Source of the DNA: UBA1757 sp963617485
GTDB taxonomy: Bacteria; Bacteroidota; Bacteroidia; Bacteroidales; UBA1402
Direction of reading: 5' to 3'
DNA length: 64,000 nucleotides
Assembly (NCBI GenBank): GCA_963617485.1
Contig: CAVEPA010000005.1
Location: forward strand, 86,312 to 150,311
Part shown: piece by piece, positions 42,501-51,369 of the stretch
How positions within the stretch are numbered: the stretch's first letter is position 1
How the letters are laid out: the number at the start of each line of letters is the position of its first letter
The notes under the pieces: generated by a model
Told to the model about the DNA's origin: nothing
The model's database searches: none
Seen by the model: the letters and a program-made list of their open reading frames with translations, nothing else
Translations under genes and position numbers: made by a program

Positions 42501-42740
42501 CTGTCGGGTATAATAGCCCGGGCTGCTGAGCCGGATAAGGGCCGAAGGGTTTTCCGCCGTCACGGAGAAACTACCGTCGGCAGCGCTAATGTCGGTAGAT
42601 TTCTCGGCCAACACACGCACGATAACACCCTCGATAGCAGCGCCGTCGGTGGCCACCACACGGGCACGGTAGCTTTGTTGTGCCTGGGCACCCAGCGCCA
42701 GCACCAAGGCCAGGAAAGTATATAGCAATCTCTTCTTCAT
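39567..42740 (-). CDS. SusC/RagA-like TonB-dependent outer membrane transporter
   Basis: 1057 residues. Signal peptide (MKKRLLYTFLALVLALGAQA), N-terminal carboxypeptidase-regulatory-like domain (QQSYRARVVATDGAAIEGVIVRV, ADGSFSVTAENPSALIRL), plug domain with GEGGYFNIRGLHSLYAENTPLLLVNGVPY and VLKGAEAAMYGSMGANGVILVET, then the beta-barrel ending FKVGVNLNF. The transporter imports a bound glycan or peptide using TonB energy. Its plug signature MYGSMGANGVI matches the Bacteroidota consensus. No ECF sigma or hybrid two-component gene is linked to it, so substrate control is not visible here. Confidence 0.95.
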   Translation of the reverse strand: MKKRLLYTFLALVLALGAQAQQSYRARVVATDGAAIEGVIVRVLAEKSTDISAADGSFSVTAENPSALIRLSSPGYYTRQVSLQRLKSEDDRLVDIVMTPLTAPNYHADVVLDQADLTRDESSAILSTVANKDMKASPSATMAWQDVDPALRVESKSGMPGEGGYFNIRGLHSLYAENTPLLLVNGVPYLANTAVSDVNNAYSRDAMFAYNAADIRSITVLKGAEAAMYGSMGANGVILVETQQATSENLDTRITFSGNYGLSQVKSQIPTLGVGDYQEYLMEIGQTRYASLSELQNDYPFLAGSDDYYYHYLFDNNTDWTSHIYRPAMQTDNVLRVEGGDEVAKYNISFGYTRQEGVLDQTNTNRYHTALNTNIMVSPEFEIFTSVNLAYINSALNNTGMQEETNPILAAYHMMPNLHQYQKLSDGGVITGRYSKYDAWNVNGNPAYAYDLVSNPAALVNTVSSSDKIYDANIRLGLNYKASDLWTLTALINIYYDYTEEYVFTPGVDQRAIIPQLYGTGENFVSMGVLRQSSYYYNLGAAYHNTFGDKHRLDGYAGARVMTKSYEYDAASGYNSANDFNRTLSKVTDEWNIFGNNDDWKYLSFYAHADHVYNNLWKTTAGLSLDGSSVSGVDAPRFGLFPSLSETFMAANTAALPAFIDHLNLTAELSLAGNNRFSSNYGKNYYVSNNLFSLGTIVRNGVPNTHLEWEKKAQADFGFDLSMLRHRLDVRMNAYYAHHYDLLLDTKISSVYGSNEAYYDNTAAIDNRGLELSARWNVLDTRLWGWNIYANASHLASRVADLGQMDSFIQEYTSYNGDDAQTRLKVGECPYEFWAYQTAGVYATTADAQAPTAATGKPLQTPYGGTYQGGDVIFVDQNNDGIINDNDRVAVGSALPDVYGSFGSNLRYRNFSLTADFAFSIGNEAYNATRRQTESMDNFFNQSSAVLNRWQVEGQQATMPRAVYGDPSGNALFSDRWIEDASFLKLRRLMLSYSFDNSLLRFVDGRVWLAAENLWTLTSYLGADPEFSYSYAPALRGFDYAKVANPVSFKVGVNLNF

Positions 42741-42750
42741 AGACTTACTC

Positions 42751-44634
42751 CTAATAGTTGTTTTGGGTGGGACGCAGACACCAGTGATAGAACATCAGCT
42801 GATAGATATCCGATTTACTGCGGTCTTGACGGCCGTTGATGTACAGGGATGCGGCATCGGACGAACTGATTTTAATCTTGAAGTTACCGTCCCTTTTCAG
42901 GTTGACCACAGCCACCTGGTAGCCATCGGTGTCGTAGGCCGAAGCCTTCTGGTACTTGACGGGGTCTTGGTCGTACCACCAGCGCCAATCGTAATATTCG
43001 GGATAGCCAATCGACTCCGAACCGTAGAAGTCCAGACCTTCCATGGCACCGCCTCGGTCGAAATGGAAGTTGGAACCGGTAGCCACCAGCGACATATCCT
43101 TCACCAGACAGTTCTGCGGGCCGAAATACTCGTCCTGACCACAGAAATAGATGCTCACCGAATAACGCAGCGAGTGCTTGAAGCCCATACGCAGGTAATA
43201 TTCACCGGCAGGCAAAGTCACTTCCTTCAGTCCGAAATTGCGGTCGTTCTCGTTGTAGAGCAGGCCGTCGAAATCTACCGAAACTTCGGCCGAATCGGCC
43301 TGGGCCTGAATGGAAGGAGCGGCCGTGAGCAGATAATAGTACATCACCGGCAATGTTGACGAGAGTTCGAACGAACCCTGACCCTCCAAAGAGTTGTCGG
43401 GGTTTTCCCAACCATCCCAACGGAAATAGCCGCCGTCGGTAGGCTGCGACAGCACATCGCTCCAGCCTCGCTGTTCGGCATTGAGCGCGGCCCAAACTTG
43501 ATACATACGGGCCTTGACGCGCCAGATGACGATATGGTTGGGTATTTTGTAGTCGGTAAGGAAATAGGCTGTGGCATTGGAGAGTTCCACCGGATTGGCG
43601 GCATCCACCTTCTGCACCGAAGGCTTCCATTGGGCAGCCGTATAGGATGTGAAGCTCTCGCTGTCGCTGGCTTCGTCTACCTCGCGGACATAACCGCCCA
43701 CACAGGCAAACTGACCGGATACATTGGAGGCCACTTCTTCGGGCTGCAGGCGACGGTCTACAAAGCAACTGCTGAGCATCCACTTGGCAAACTTCAGGGT
43801 ATCGGCCTGCGTGGCGGCACGGTTCATCCACAGGGGAACATTGGCGATAGCCGTGTTGAAGGCTTGCTTCATCAAATCGTTGTTGGGAATGAACAAGGTA
43901 GACTGGTAAGCCTCGCTGTGCATGTTCCAGTAATCGAGGCCGTCTTCGGTATAGCGGTCCATCAAGGTGTTGCGTATGGCCATCACCGAGTCGCTGTAGA
44001 CGATGTTGCCCATCTTGTCGGTACCCGAAGGAGTCGAAGCGTCGGCATCGAAGTATTCCTGCTCGAAATAAGCCACCAGTTCCTTGAAGAGCGAATAGTC
44101 ACCGCCCAGCTGTTGGATGTAGTCGTACATAGACAGCTGCACGGGCAGCACGGCTTCCACATAGTAAATATAGCCGTTGCGCAGCTTCACCTGACGCGAA
44201 ACGCGCTGGCGGCTCAGGAAGATTTGGCCGTCGGCATCGGTGGTGACCCACAGGTTCTTGCCGCTCAGGGTGTAGATGCCATATCCGTCCTTAAGCGCCG
44301 ATGGCGGTACCGGTACGGTCGAGAAAAGGTTCTTGGCGAAGAGCGAATCGTTCAAGGTTTGGGAATCGGCCCGCCCCAGCACATCGTTCTCGAAGACAAT
44401 CAGCGTACAGTTCTTGCCCTTGGACATACGCTCCGTCAGCCCAGCTTGGTCGAAGAGCGCGGCGATATCCGAGAGCGAAGCCTGCGAAGCCAAGTATTCA
44501 TCGGCATAGAGCTCGCTCAGCTCCACTTGCAGCTTGCCCTGATCGCCCTGCCAAGTGTAATGTTCTGTCCACCGGTCTTGGCAAGCGCAAAGCAAGGCCA
44601 AACAGCCGACGATGCTTATCAGTTTAGTTTTCAT
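42751..44634 (-). CDS. Fasciclin (FAS1) domain lipoprotein with C-terminal beta-sandwich
   Basis: 627 residues from ATG 44634 (ATG 44640 also possible). Lipoprotein signal MKTKLISIVGCLALLCACQDR; the residues after Cys (QDR) resemble the Bacteroidota surface-export signal. One FAS1-like unit is at about 30-165 (LSDIAALFDQAGLTERM, NCTLIVFENDVL, NGYIYYVEAVLPV) and a second at about 175-340 (LYNYIQ-like MYDYIQQLGGDYSLFKELVAYF, TLFIPNNDLMKQAF). The last ~270 residues are a beta-rich region of unknown type (EVTLPAGEYYLRMGFKHS, DGNFKIKISSSDAASLYINGRQ), possibly a ligand-binding sandwich. FAS1 domains are adhesion modules. It sits between the second SusC gene and another FAS1 gene. Confidence 0.8.
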   Translation of the reverse strand: MKTKLISIVGCLALLCACQDRWTEHYTWQGDQGKLQVELSELYADEYLASQASLSDIAALFDQAGLTERMSKGKNCTLIVFENDVLGRADSQTLNDSLFAKNLFSTVPVPPSALKDGYGIYTLSGKNLWVTTDADGQIFLSRQRVSRQVKLRNGYIYYVEAVLPVQLSMYDYIQQLGGDYSLFKELVAYFEQEYFDADASTPSGTDKMGNIVYSDSVMAIRNTLMDRYTEDGLDYWNMHSEAYQSTLFIPNNDLMKQAFNTAIANVPLWMNRAATQADTLKFAKWMLSSCFVDRRLQPEEVASNVSGQFACVGGYVREVDEASDSESFTSYTAAQWKPSVQKVDAANPVELSNATAYFLTDYKIPNHIVIWRVKARMYQVWAALNAEQRGWSDVLSQPTDGGYFRWDGWENPDNSLEGQGSFELSSTLPVMYYYLLTAAPSIQAQADSAEVSVDFDGLLYNENDRNFGLKEVTLPAGEYYLRMGFKHSLRYSVSIYFCGQDEYFGPQNCLVKDMSLVATGSNFHFDRGGAMEGLDFYGSESIGYPEYYDWRWWYDQDPVKYQKASAYDTDGYQVAVVNLKRDGNFKIKISSSDAASLYINGRQDRSKSDIYQLMFYHWCLRPTQNNY

Positions 44635-44643
44635 ATACATAGC

Positions 44644-46440
44644 TTAGTTGATAGGTTCAAACAAGAGGTAATCCCACATCTGATGATAGGTGGAATTGGT
44701 TTTGGCATTGATATCCAGCATAATAGCCTTGAACTGATGTTTCTGCGAACTGTCGAATTCAAGTTCCTCGAACAGGACAAGGTCGGCGTCGCAATACAAT
44801 ACTTTCGAAGGCAAACCCTTGAATACCTGGGCATTTTTGGTCCACTCGGCCTTGTTCAATTCCGGGTCGAACTGGAACTTGGTAAGCGAACCTGCCGAAT
44901 GGAAGTTCTTGAGCGAAGCGTCGGAAGCATAATGCAGCGTCACCTTATATTTACCCTTGATAACCGTGGGCGTGGTGAACTGTATCCAGCCGGCATAACC
45001 CAGATTCAGATTGAGCAGGTTGTTCATATAGGCATTGTAGCCGTTTACGTTCTTCTTGCTCGAAGAGCTGTACTTGCACTTGGTGAAGCCCACGGCCCGG
45101 TAGTTGGAGTAGCTGGCCTTGGCCGTGTTGGCCTGATAAGTGAAGCTGGTAATGGGGCCGAAATTGCCATCGCGGTACATCTGCGAAAGGTCAACTTTTT
45201 CTTCGCGGTTGGTCATGGCCGACGAAAACAGGTTACCCAGACTCTTGGAAGCACCGTAAGCATTGACGATGGCAATAATGTCGGAAGAATTGCAGAAGTC
45301 CCATTTAATCGTCACGGGAGTAGGCTCGTAAACGGGCAGATAATAGTCCATCTTGTGGATATAGCCGTTGCGCGCCTCGATGTTGGAACGGATAAAACGG
45401 GCCTTGCCGTTCAGGATAGGATAAGCGTAATTCAGCGGTTCGTTGTTGCAGATAATCACCTGACCGTCGAGCGAAGTGTCGTAAATCAGCGTCTCGTCGA
45501 TGGCGTTGAACTGGCAGAAGGCTTCCTTGGTGTAAGCCTGGTCCATAAAGTGGTATTCCACGTAGCGGTACAGGGCCGAATCGCCAGCTTGGGGCAGGTC
45601 CTGGCGGCAACGCGCCCGCAGTTCTTCCAAACTGTTGATGCCATCGGCCTTCATCGCTTCGTCGCTGGGTGCGAAGCAGGTAAAATGATAGTCTTGAATG
45701 GTGTAGCCACCGCCTTGCAGACGCACCGTATCGCGCACCCGTTCCACAATCTTGTCGTAACCGCTTTCGCGGCAGGCAGCGGCGAAAATGCTGTATTCAC
45801 CTTGTTCTTCGAGTTTTTCCACCATGGTTTCGGCCAGCGGATGTATCACATCGTCCATGTAATAGATGATGGCGTTCGAGGCTTCCACAAAGTTGATGCC
45901 GCCGCTGTCGCGGGGCTGTACGGCTGCCTGGTTGTTGATGAACAGTGTGGCCTGGTCGATAATTTCATCGCTGCGTTCGGCATCGTCCACATCGGTAATA
46001 GTACGTCCGAAGCTGGGCTTGAGGTAGGCGTTGAAGAGACTCTGCACCAGCAGCGGTTCGGAATCTACCGCAAAATTGATGAAAGTCTCGCTGTTTATCT
46101 TGGTGCCGTTCAAAATATGGTTCTGCACCACATAGCGGGCATAGGTCAAATCCAACTCCTTGATCGAGCTCACGCCCTGCCAGGAAAGGAATTCCTCCAT
46201 AGCCTTATTGGTGGGTGCAAACAACGTTATCGAAGCCGAAACATCCTTTAGGCCATTGTAGTAGTCGGCATAGCGCAAAAGTTCTATCCACAGGGAAAAA
46301 TCCTGCGAACGATGTTCCAGCAAAGTGGTACAGGTCATTTCGTTTTCTATCTCTGTCGGCGTGATGAAGGTCTGTCCCTTGAAGGGGTCGGTACAAGCCA
46401 CCAGACAGAGCAACAACAGATATACTATAGGCTTTTTCAT
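44644..46440 (-). CDS. Fasciclin (FAS1) domain lipoprotein
   Basis: 598 residues. Lipoprotein signal MKKPIVYLLLLCLVACTDPFKG. The first FAS1 domain (about 35-190) is canonical: ASITLFAPTNKAMEEFLSW (H1 motif), YARYVVQNHILNGTKI (H2 motif), NAIIYYMDDVIHPLAE. The second (~190-360) has YHFTCFAPSDEAMKADGIN, LYRYVEYHFMDQAYTKEAF and NGYIHKMDYYLPVYEP. The C-terminal ~240 residues are a beta-rich domain (WIQFTTPTVIKGKYKVTLHYAS, HQFKAIMLDINAKTNSTYHQ), similar to DUF5108-type domains often seen beside FAS1 in Bacteroidota (my recollection, not a search). Surface-exposed adhesion or capture role is inferred. Confidence 0.85.
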   Translation of the reverse strand: MKKPIVYLLLLCLVACTDPFKGQTFITPTEIENEMTCTTLLEHRSQDFSLWIELLRYADYYNGLKDVSASITLFAPTNKAMEEFLSWQGVSSIKELDLTYARYVVQNHILNGTKINSETFINFAVDSEPLLVQSLFNAYLKPSFGRTITDVDDAERSDEIIDQATLFINNQAAVQPRDSGGINFVEASNAIIYYMDDVIHPLAETMVEKLEEQGEYSIFAAACRESGYDKIVERVRDTVRLQGGGYTIQDYHFTCFAPSDEAMKADGINSLEELRARCRQDLPQAGDSALYRYVEYHFMDQAYTKEAFCQFNAIDETLIYDTSLDGQVIICNNEPLNYAYPILNGKARFIRSNIEARNGYIHKMDYYLPVYEPTPVTIKWDFCNSSDIIAIVNAYGASKSLGNLFSSAMTNREEKVDLSQMYRDGNFGPITSFTYQANTAKASYSNYRAVGFTKCKYSSSSKKNVNGYNAYMNNLLNLNLGYAGWIQFTTPTVIKGKYKVTLHYASDASLKNFHSAGSLTKFQFDPELNKAEWTKNAQVFKGLPSKVLYCDADLVLFEELEFDSSQKHQFKAIMLDINAKTNSTYHQMWDYLLFEPIN

Positions 46441-46446
46441 TGCGGA

Positions 46447-48033
46447 TTATTTGTAATAGGGGTTCTGAATCAGGTTCTCATTGCGTTCAATTTCCGTGCT
46501 CATGATGGGCAGGAACAGGGCGTTGTCGGAAGTAAGCGCCGACTTGAGCCACGAGGCACTGGCCGAAGTATTGTACGCCAACACTTGGTCTACCAGCAGG
46601 GCATCCTTGTACTGATTGTCGTTGCGACGGCCCATACGCAGGAAATCGTACCAGATTTTGCCCTCGCCCAAGAACTCCAGTTTGCGCTGGTCGAGCACTT
46701 CGGTGAGCAGGTCGAGCTGTGAATAGAGCGTCACGGCCTCTTCGGTTTCTTCGGCATAGTTCTCGAGCGCAGCCCGCTGACGTACCCGATTGATGAGCTT
46801 CAAGGCTTCCAGCTTGTGCTGGGCGGTTGGTTCCGCGCCGTCCATGCACAGATAGGCTTCGGCTTGCATCAACATCACATCGGCCACGCGGTAAATGATG
46901 AAGTTGGGGTCGTAGTAGTTGGTGGTGCGCTTCTTGTCTTCGGTGGTGGAGCCAACATACTTCCATACATAACCCTTGGACATCGTCAGGGACATGCCCT
47001 GGCCCTCTTCGGGCGCAAAGGCGGCATGATAGGTTCGCGGCGCTTCCTTGGTAACAACAGTGGCATCTTCGAACTCAGCGCCCAGCACGGTGGCGTATTC
47101 ATTCACGAAATCGCGGCAGGCGGCTTCGGACACCGCATAAGTGGCTTGGGTGTTGGACGGGTCGTTATCGAAGAGCGCCGGCAAGTTGTTCGTCTGGTTT
47201 TCCTCGCGGTTCCACTGCAATTCGAAAATGGATTCTTTGCTATTGCCCGGATTGAACATCGACATATAGACCGAACGGCTGGGCGTCGACAAGAAACGGG
47301 GCGCGTTCAGGTTGTCCGACTGCAGGACGAAATCGCAATAGGTGACAGCATCGGCATAGTCGCCTTTCCATAGGCAGACATCGGCCATGAGCGCGTAAAT
47401 GGCCCAGCGCGTGGCACGTCCCTTGGTTTCCCAAGTGGTGCCGTACACTTCCTTGGCAGCACCCGTTTCCAAAGCGGCCAGCAGGTCGTTCTTGATTTGC
47501 ATCACCACGGTATCTTCGCTCGTCTTGGGCAGATTGATTTTCACCTTGTCGTCTTCGTAAGCTTGCAGCACCAAAGGCACATCGCGGAAATTGCGAACCA
47601 GGTAGAAATAGCTGAGCGCCCGCAGGAAATAAGCCTCGCTGTAATGGCTGTTGCGGGCCGACTCAGAGTAGGTTTCATCGTTGGCGCAGGCCTCGTCGGC
47701 ACGGGCCAGCACCGTATTGGCTATGTTGATGATTTTGTAGAAATCGGACCAGTCGCAGAGGCTGGTGTTGGAAGCCTGCATCTGCCACGACTGCAACTTG
47801 GTGTTCGACTTGGCGTTGTAGACCAGTCCGGCGCGGCATTCACCCCAAGGAATCAGATAGTCAACCACCGTTTCGCGCAACTGGTAATAGCCTCCTATCA
47901 GGAAGTTCTCCACATCCTGCTGGGTACGCCAATAATCATCGGCCACCTGAGAGTTTTCGGGTGTCACGTTCAGATAGTCCGTGCAAGAGCAGCACAGCAG
48001 GGCAGCCAGTAAAAACAGATATATCTTTTTCAT
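46447..48033 (-). CDS. SusD/RagB-like nutrient-binding lipoprotein
   Basis: 528 residues from ATG 48033. Lipoprotein signal MKKIYLFLLAALLCCSCTDYL. It has the full SusD layout: TPENSQVADDYWRTQQDVENFLIGGYYQLRE near the N-terminus, YSEAYFLRALSYFYLVRNFRDVPLVLQ, the TPR helix ATRWAIYALMADVCLWKGDYADAVTYCDFVL, DVMLMQAEAYLCMDGAEPTAQHKLEALKLINRVRQRA and the C-terminal ILDQRKLEF-like LTEVLDQRKLEFLGEGKIWYDFLRMGR. It is encoded just after a SusC and before the FAS1 gene, gap 6 bases. Closer to the family consensus than the second SusD. Confidence 0.95.
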   Translation of the reverse strand: MKKIYLFLLAALLCCSCTDYLNVTPENSQVADDYWRTQQDVENFLIGGYYQLRETVVDYLIPWGECRAGLVYNAKSNTKLQSWQMQASNTSLCDWSDFYKIINIANTVLARADEACANDETYSESARNSHYSEAYFLRALSYFYLVRNFRDVPLVLQAYEDDKVKINLPKTSEDTVVMQIKNDLLAALETGAAKEVYGTTWETKGRATRWAIYALMADVCLWKGDYADAVTYCDFVLQSDNLNAPRFLSTPSRSVYMSMFNPGNSKESIFELQWNREENQTNNLPALFDNDPSNTQATYAVSEAACRDFVNEYATVLGAEFEDATVVTKEAPRTYHAAFAPEEGQGMSLTMSKGYVWKYVGSTTEDKKRTTNYYDPNFIIYRVADVMLMQAEAYLCMDGAEPTAQHKLEALKLINRVRQRAALENYAEETEEAVTLYSQLDLLTEVLDQRKLEFLGEGKIWYDFLRMGRRNDNQYKDALLVDQVLAYNTSASASWLKSALTSDNALFLPIMSTEIERNENLIQNPYYK

Positions 48034-48044
48034 CTCTAAGGGCA

Positions 48045-51000
48045 TTAAAAATTAATAGTCAAACCCAAGGCATAACGATGGCTGCGCGGGGTAGACGAAT
48101 TGTCCTTGGCCAAAGAAGTGACAGAGCTCGGCAAGGTCACTTCAGGATCTTGGCCCGTGTAGTTGGTCCAGGTAAGCAGGTCGTAGCAAGTCAGGAAAAC
48201 GCTGGCAGAGCTGGCCTTGATGCTGTTGGCAAAGGATTTGGGCAGGCGGTAGTTGAAAGAAACCGTCTGCAGACGGATATAAGAGCAGTCTTCCACAAAG
48301 CGGTCACTGCCCAAATAGTTCATACCGTAATTGTACAAGGCACGTGGAATGTCGGTTTGGTCGCCCTCGCTACGCCAACGGCGCAACACCGCCTTAGACT
48401 GGTTGTCGGTATTGTACATGGCCTCGTTGTTCATACGCGCCTGATTGATAATCATCTGACCCAGACGGTAGTGAAAACGCATGTTCACCGACATGTTCCG
48501 ATAGCGGGCCGTCACGCCGGCACCACCCGTCACCACGGGGTTACAGTTGCCCAAGTAGACGATGTCGTTCTCGTCGATACTGCCGTCGTAGTTGATATCC
48601 TGGTACTTGGCATCGCCCGGATAACAAGTGTAGCTGCCGTTTTTCATCACCACCGGATTGCCCAGCAGGTCGCGCATGATGCGGCCGTCCTCGTCGCGGG
48701 CATAGGTTTCATCGGTATTCTGGTAAACGCCCTGATAACGGTAACCGAAGAAAGAACCCACCGGTGTTCCAGCCAAAATCTTCTGGGCATATTGTCCGTT
48801 CTTGAAACTGTAGGTTTCAGTGGCGATATTGTCGGGCACTTCCAAAATGGTGTTCACATTACGGTTGATGTTGAAGTCCATGGTCCAGTTCCAATCCTTA
48901 TTCTGGAAGATGCGCCAGTCGATGCGGTATTCCCAGCCCTGATTGCGCAAAGAACCCGAGTTGGTGTAGGAAATGCTCGAATAGGCCGAAGTACTGGCCA
49001 CCTTCACGTTCTTCTGCAGCAGGTCGCTCGTCACCTTGTTGTAATAGTCGAAAGTCATCTTGATGCGGTCGCCCCACAGACCCAAGTCAAAGCCATAGTC
49101 CCACTCTTCGGAAGTTTCCCATTTGAGCTTGTTCAACTGCATATTGTTAGGCATGACAGGGGTCATGGTGCCATACTTGCTGGTAATGGCCGAATAGGTA
49201 CCCACATAGGGCGAAGTACCCGAAGGAGCCTTGCCCGACTGACCCCAGCTGACACGAAGCTTGGCCTGCGACAGCCACTCCGAAGTCCAAAGGTTGACCG
49301 GTTCGAAATCCTGCAGGTTCAAGGCACCGCCGTACGACTGGAAGAGCGCCCAGCGGTTGTCCTGACTAAGGGCCGAGTTGCCCTCGTAGTTCCAGGTACC
49401 GTTGATGGTAATCCATTTGAACATCGTGTAGTTGAGGTTGCCGATAGCCGACAGGGAGCGGGCATCGCTGTTGCCCGAGTTCAGGGAACTGTTGTAGATG
49501 GTGCCGCCCGTCACCGGGTCGCCCATACCACCGGCGGCCACCCCGTACACCTGCGTGGCATAAGTAGAACCCTGCGACTGCGTGGTGCGCCAAACGGCGG
49601 CGCCCACCAGCTGATGCTGACTGTCGGCAAAGCTTTGGTTATACAGCAGCTTGGTTTCCGACTGCAAGGAGAAGTTGTTGGTATAGCCGTCGTAGCTGTA
49701 GTTGGAGTAGGCACTTTCGATATTCACGCCCGTAGCCTCCTGGGGCAGGAACTTGCGCGACTTCACCGTCTTGAACTTCATGGACACATAGCCTTGATAA
49801 CGCAAGATGGGCTGCTGGTTGCGGTCCCACAGGATGATATAGCTGGGGCTGATGGTAATCTTTTCTTCCTTGGTGTTGGTATTGTTGTAACTCTCGTCCG
49901 TCATGGCGATGGGATGAAAGTTCTTGCTGCCCGTATACTCACCCTGGAATTCATTCTCGTCCTGATAGGTAAAATAAATGTCCGTCGATTCCTTGGTCAG
50001 GTCGTCGATGTAATAAGGACTCTTGTTGGGCATCTTGCGCTGGGCTTCCGAACGCAAAGTAGAGGTGGACAGATAAGTCTGCTTGTTGTTGGTATCGGAA
50101 TAGGTGAATTCGGCGTTCACATTCATACGGTCGGAGAAGTTGTAGCCGATACGCAGACTCGAAGTGAGACGGTTCAAGTCGTTGTTGCGCGTGGTGCCGT
50201 CTTCCATGGTCCAGCCCAGCGAGAAACGGTAGGTGGCACGGTCGCCGCCGCCGCTCATCGAGAAGTTGTTGTCGGTGGAATAGGCATTCTTGCGGATGTC
50301 GCCCAGCCAGTCGGTATTGGTGTTGTATTCGTCGAAATAGCTCCAGTCGGGCTGATAGCCGATAGCATAAGACTTTTCGCTGAAGAGCATGTTGAGCAAA
50401 TCGCCCGAAGCATCCAGACCGCGCGCATTGGCCGTGTTCCAAATGGCATCCTGCATATAGGCCGTGTATTCATCGCCCGTCAGCATGGGAATGCACTCTG
50501 GCTCGATTTTCAGGGTCGATTTATGGCTGAAGACAAACTTGGGCTTGCCCTTGCTACCCTTCTTGGTGGTAATCAGCAACACGCCGTTGGCACCCTTGGT
50601 ACCGTAAATAGCCGTCGAAGCGGCATCCTTCAGCACTTCGATATTCTCAATATCGTTGGGGTTCAAGGCCAACATATCGGCAAAGTCCTCGGTGCTGGCC
50701 GTGGCGAAGTTGAAGTCGTCGCTGATATCGGTATTGTAGGGCACTCCGTTGATAATGATTAGCGGGTCGGCATTGGAGTTGAGGGTAGCCGTACCTCGGA
50801 TACGGATAGAACCCTTGGCACCCGGGTCACCGCTGGTAAGGATATCCACACCGGCCAGCTGGCCCTGAAGCGCTTCCTCCACCGAGTTTACCGGCAAGGC
50901 TTCCATCACGTCGTCCATAGAGATGCGCTGGCTGGAACCGGTAAAAGCACGTTCCGACACGCCCATCTCCGAACGGAAAGAGCGTTCCTGAGCAATCACC

Positions 51001-51350
51001 ACTTCGCCCAAAGCCTTGGCATCCTCCTTCATCACCACATCCTGGGTTTTTTGGCCTGTGTAAGGAATGCGCTGCGGCAGCAAGCCGATAAAAGAATACA
51101 GCAGCGTCAGGTTTTCGCCCGCAGGCATACGCAAGGCATATTGTCCGTTGATATCGGTTGTGACACCCGTCACCAAACGGTTCTGGGCATTCACCACAGC
51201 CACGTTCACACCCATACAGGGTTCCTGCTTGCCTTCGAATATTTCGTAGACCGTACCCGTCAGCACATTGCTCTGCGCAAAAGCCGAGAGGGAGGTCAAG
51301 GCCATCAAGAGCAAGAGCGACAGTTGTTTTATGTATTTCATCTTCTGCAT
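48045..51350 (-). CDS. SusC/RagA-like TonB-dependent outer membrane transporter
   Basis: 1101 residues. Start ATG 51350 or 51341. Signal peptide (MKYIKQLSLLLLMALTSLSAFAQ), carboxypeptidase-like regulatory domain (NVLTGTVYEIFEGKQEPCMGVNVAVVNAQN, TTDINGQYALRMPAGENL), then the plug (GEVVIAQERSFRSEMGVSERAFTGSS, VDILTSGDPGAKGSIRIRGTATLNSNADPL, VLKDAASTAIYGTKGANGVLLITTKKG) and a barrel ending RYALGLTINF. All hallmarks of the Bacteroidota SusC/RagA family are present. Imports an unknown surface-bound ligand. It follows a large FAS1 lipoprotein gene (gap 19 bases), so capture by the FAS1 protein and import are probably coordinated. Confidence 0.96.
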   Translation of the reverse strand: MQKMKYIKQLSLLLLMALTSLSAFAQSNVLTGTVYEIFEGKQEPCMGVNVAVVNAQNRLVTGVTTDINGQYALRMPAGENLTLLYSFIGLLPQRIPYTGQKTQDVVMKEDAKALGEVVIAQERSFRSEMGVSERAFTGSSQRISMDDVMEALPVNSVEEALQGQLAGVDILTSGDPGAKGSIRIRGTATLNSNADPLIIINGVPYNTDISDDFNFATASTEDFADMLALNPNDIENIEVLKDAASTAIYGTKGANGVLLITTKKGSKGKPKFVFSHKSTLKIEPECIPMLTGDEYTAYMQDAIWNTANARGLDASGDLLNMLFSEKSYAIGYQPDWSYFDEYNTNTDWLGDIRKNAYSTDNNFSMSGGGDRATYRFSLGWTMEDGTTRNNDLNRLTSSLRIGYNFSDRMNVNAEFTYSDTNNKQTYLSTSTLRSEAQRKMPNKSPYYIDDLTKESTDIYFTYQDENEFQGEYTGSKNFHPIAMTDESYNNTNTKEEKITISPSYIILWDRNQQPILRYQGYVSMKFKTVKSRKFLPQEATGVNIESAYSNYSYDGYTNNFSLQSETKLLYNQSFADSQHQLVGAAVWRTTQSQGSTYATQVYGVAAGGMGDPVTGGTIYNSSLNSGNSDARSLSAIGNLNYTMFKWITINGTWNYEGNSALSQDNRWALFQSYGGALNLQDFEPVNLWTSEWLSQAKLRVSWGQSGKAPSGTSPYVGTYSAITSKYGTMTPVMPNNMQLNKLKWETSEEWDYGFDLGLWGDRIKMTFDYYNKVTSDLLQKNVKVASTSAYSSISYTNSGSLRNQGWEYRIDWRIFQNKDWNWTMDFNINRNVNTILEVPDNIATETYSFKNGQYAQKILAGTPVGSFFGYRYQGVYQNTDETYARDEDGRIMRDLLGNPVVMKNGSYTCYPGDAKYQDINYDGSIDENDIVYLGNCNPVVTGGAGVTARYRNMSVNMRFHYRLGQMIINQARMNNEAMYNTDNQSKAVLRRWRSEGDQTDIPRALYNYGMNYLGSDRFVEDCSYIRLQTVSFNYRLPKSFANSIKASSASVFLTCYDLLTWTNYTGQDPEVTLPSSVTSLAKDNSSTPRSHRYALGLTINF

Positions 51351-51369
51351 TTTTTACAGCTTCTAAGTG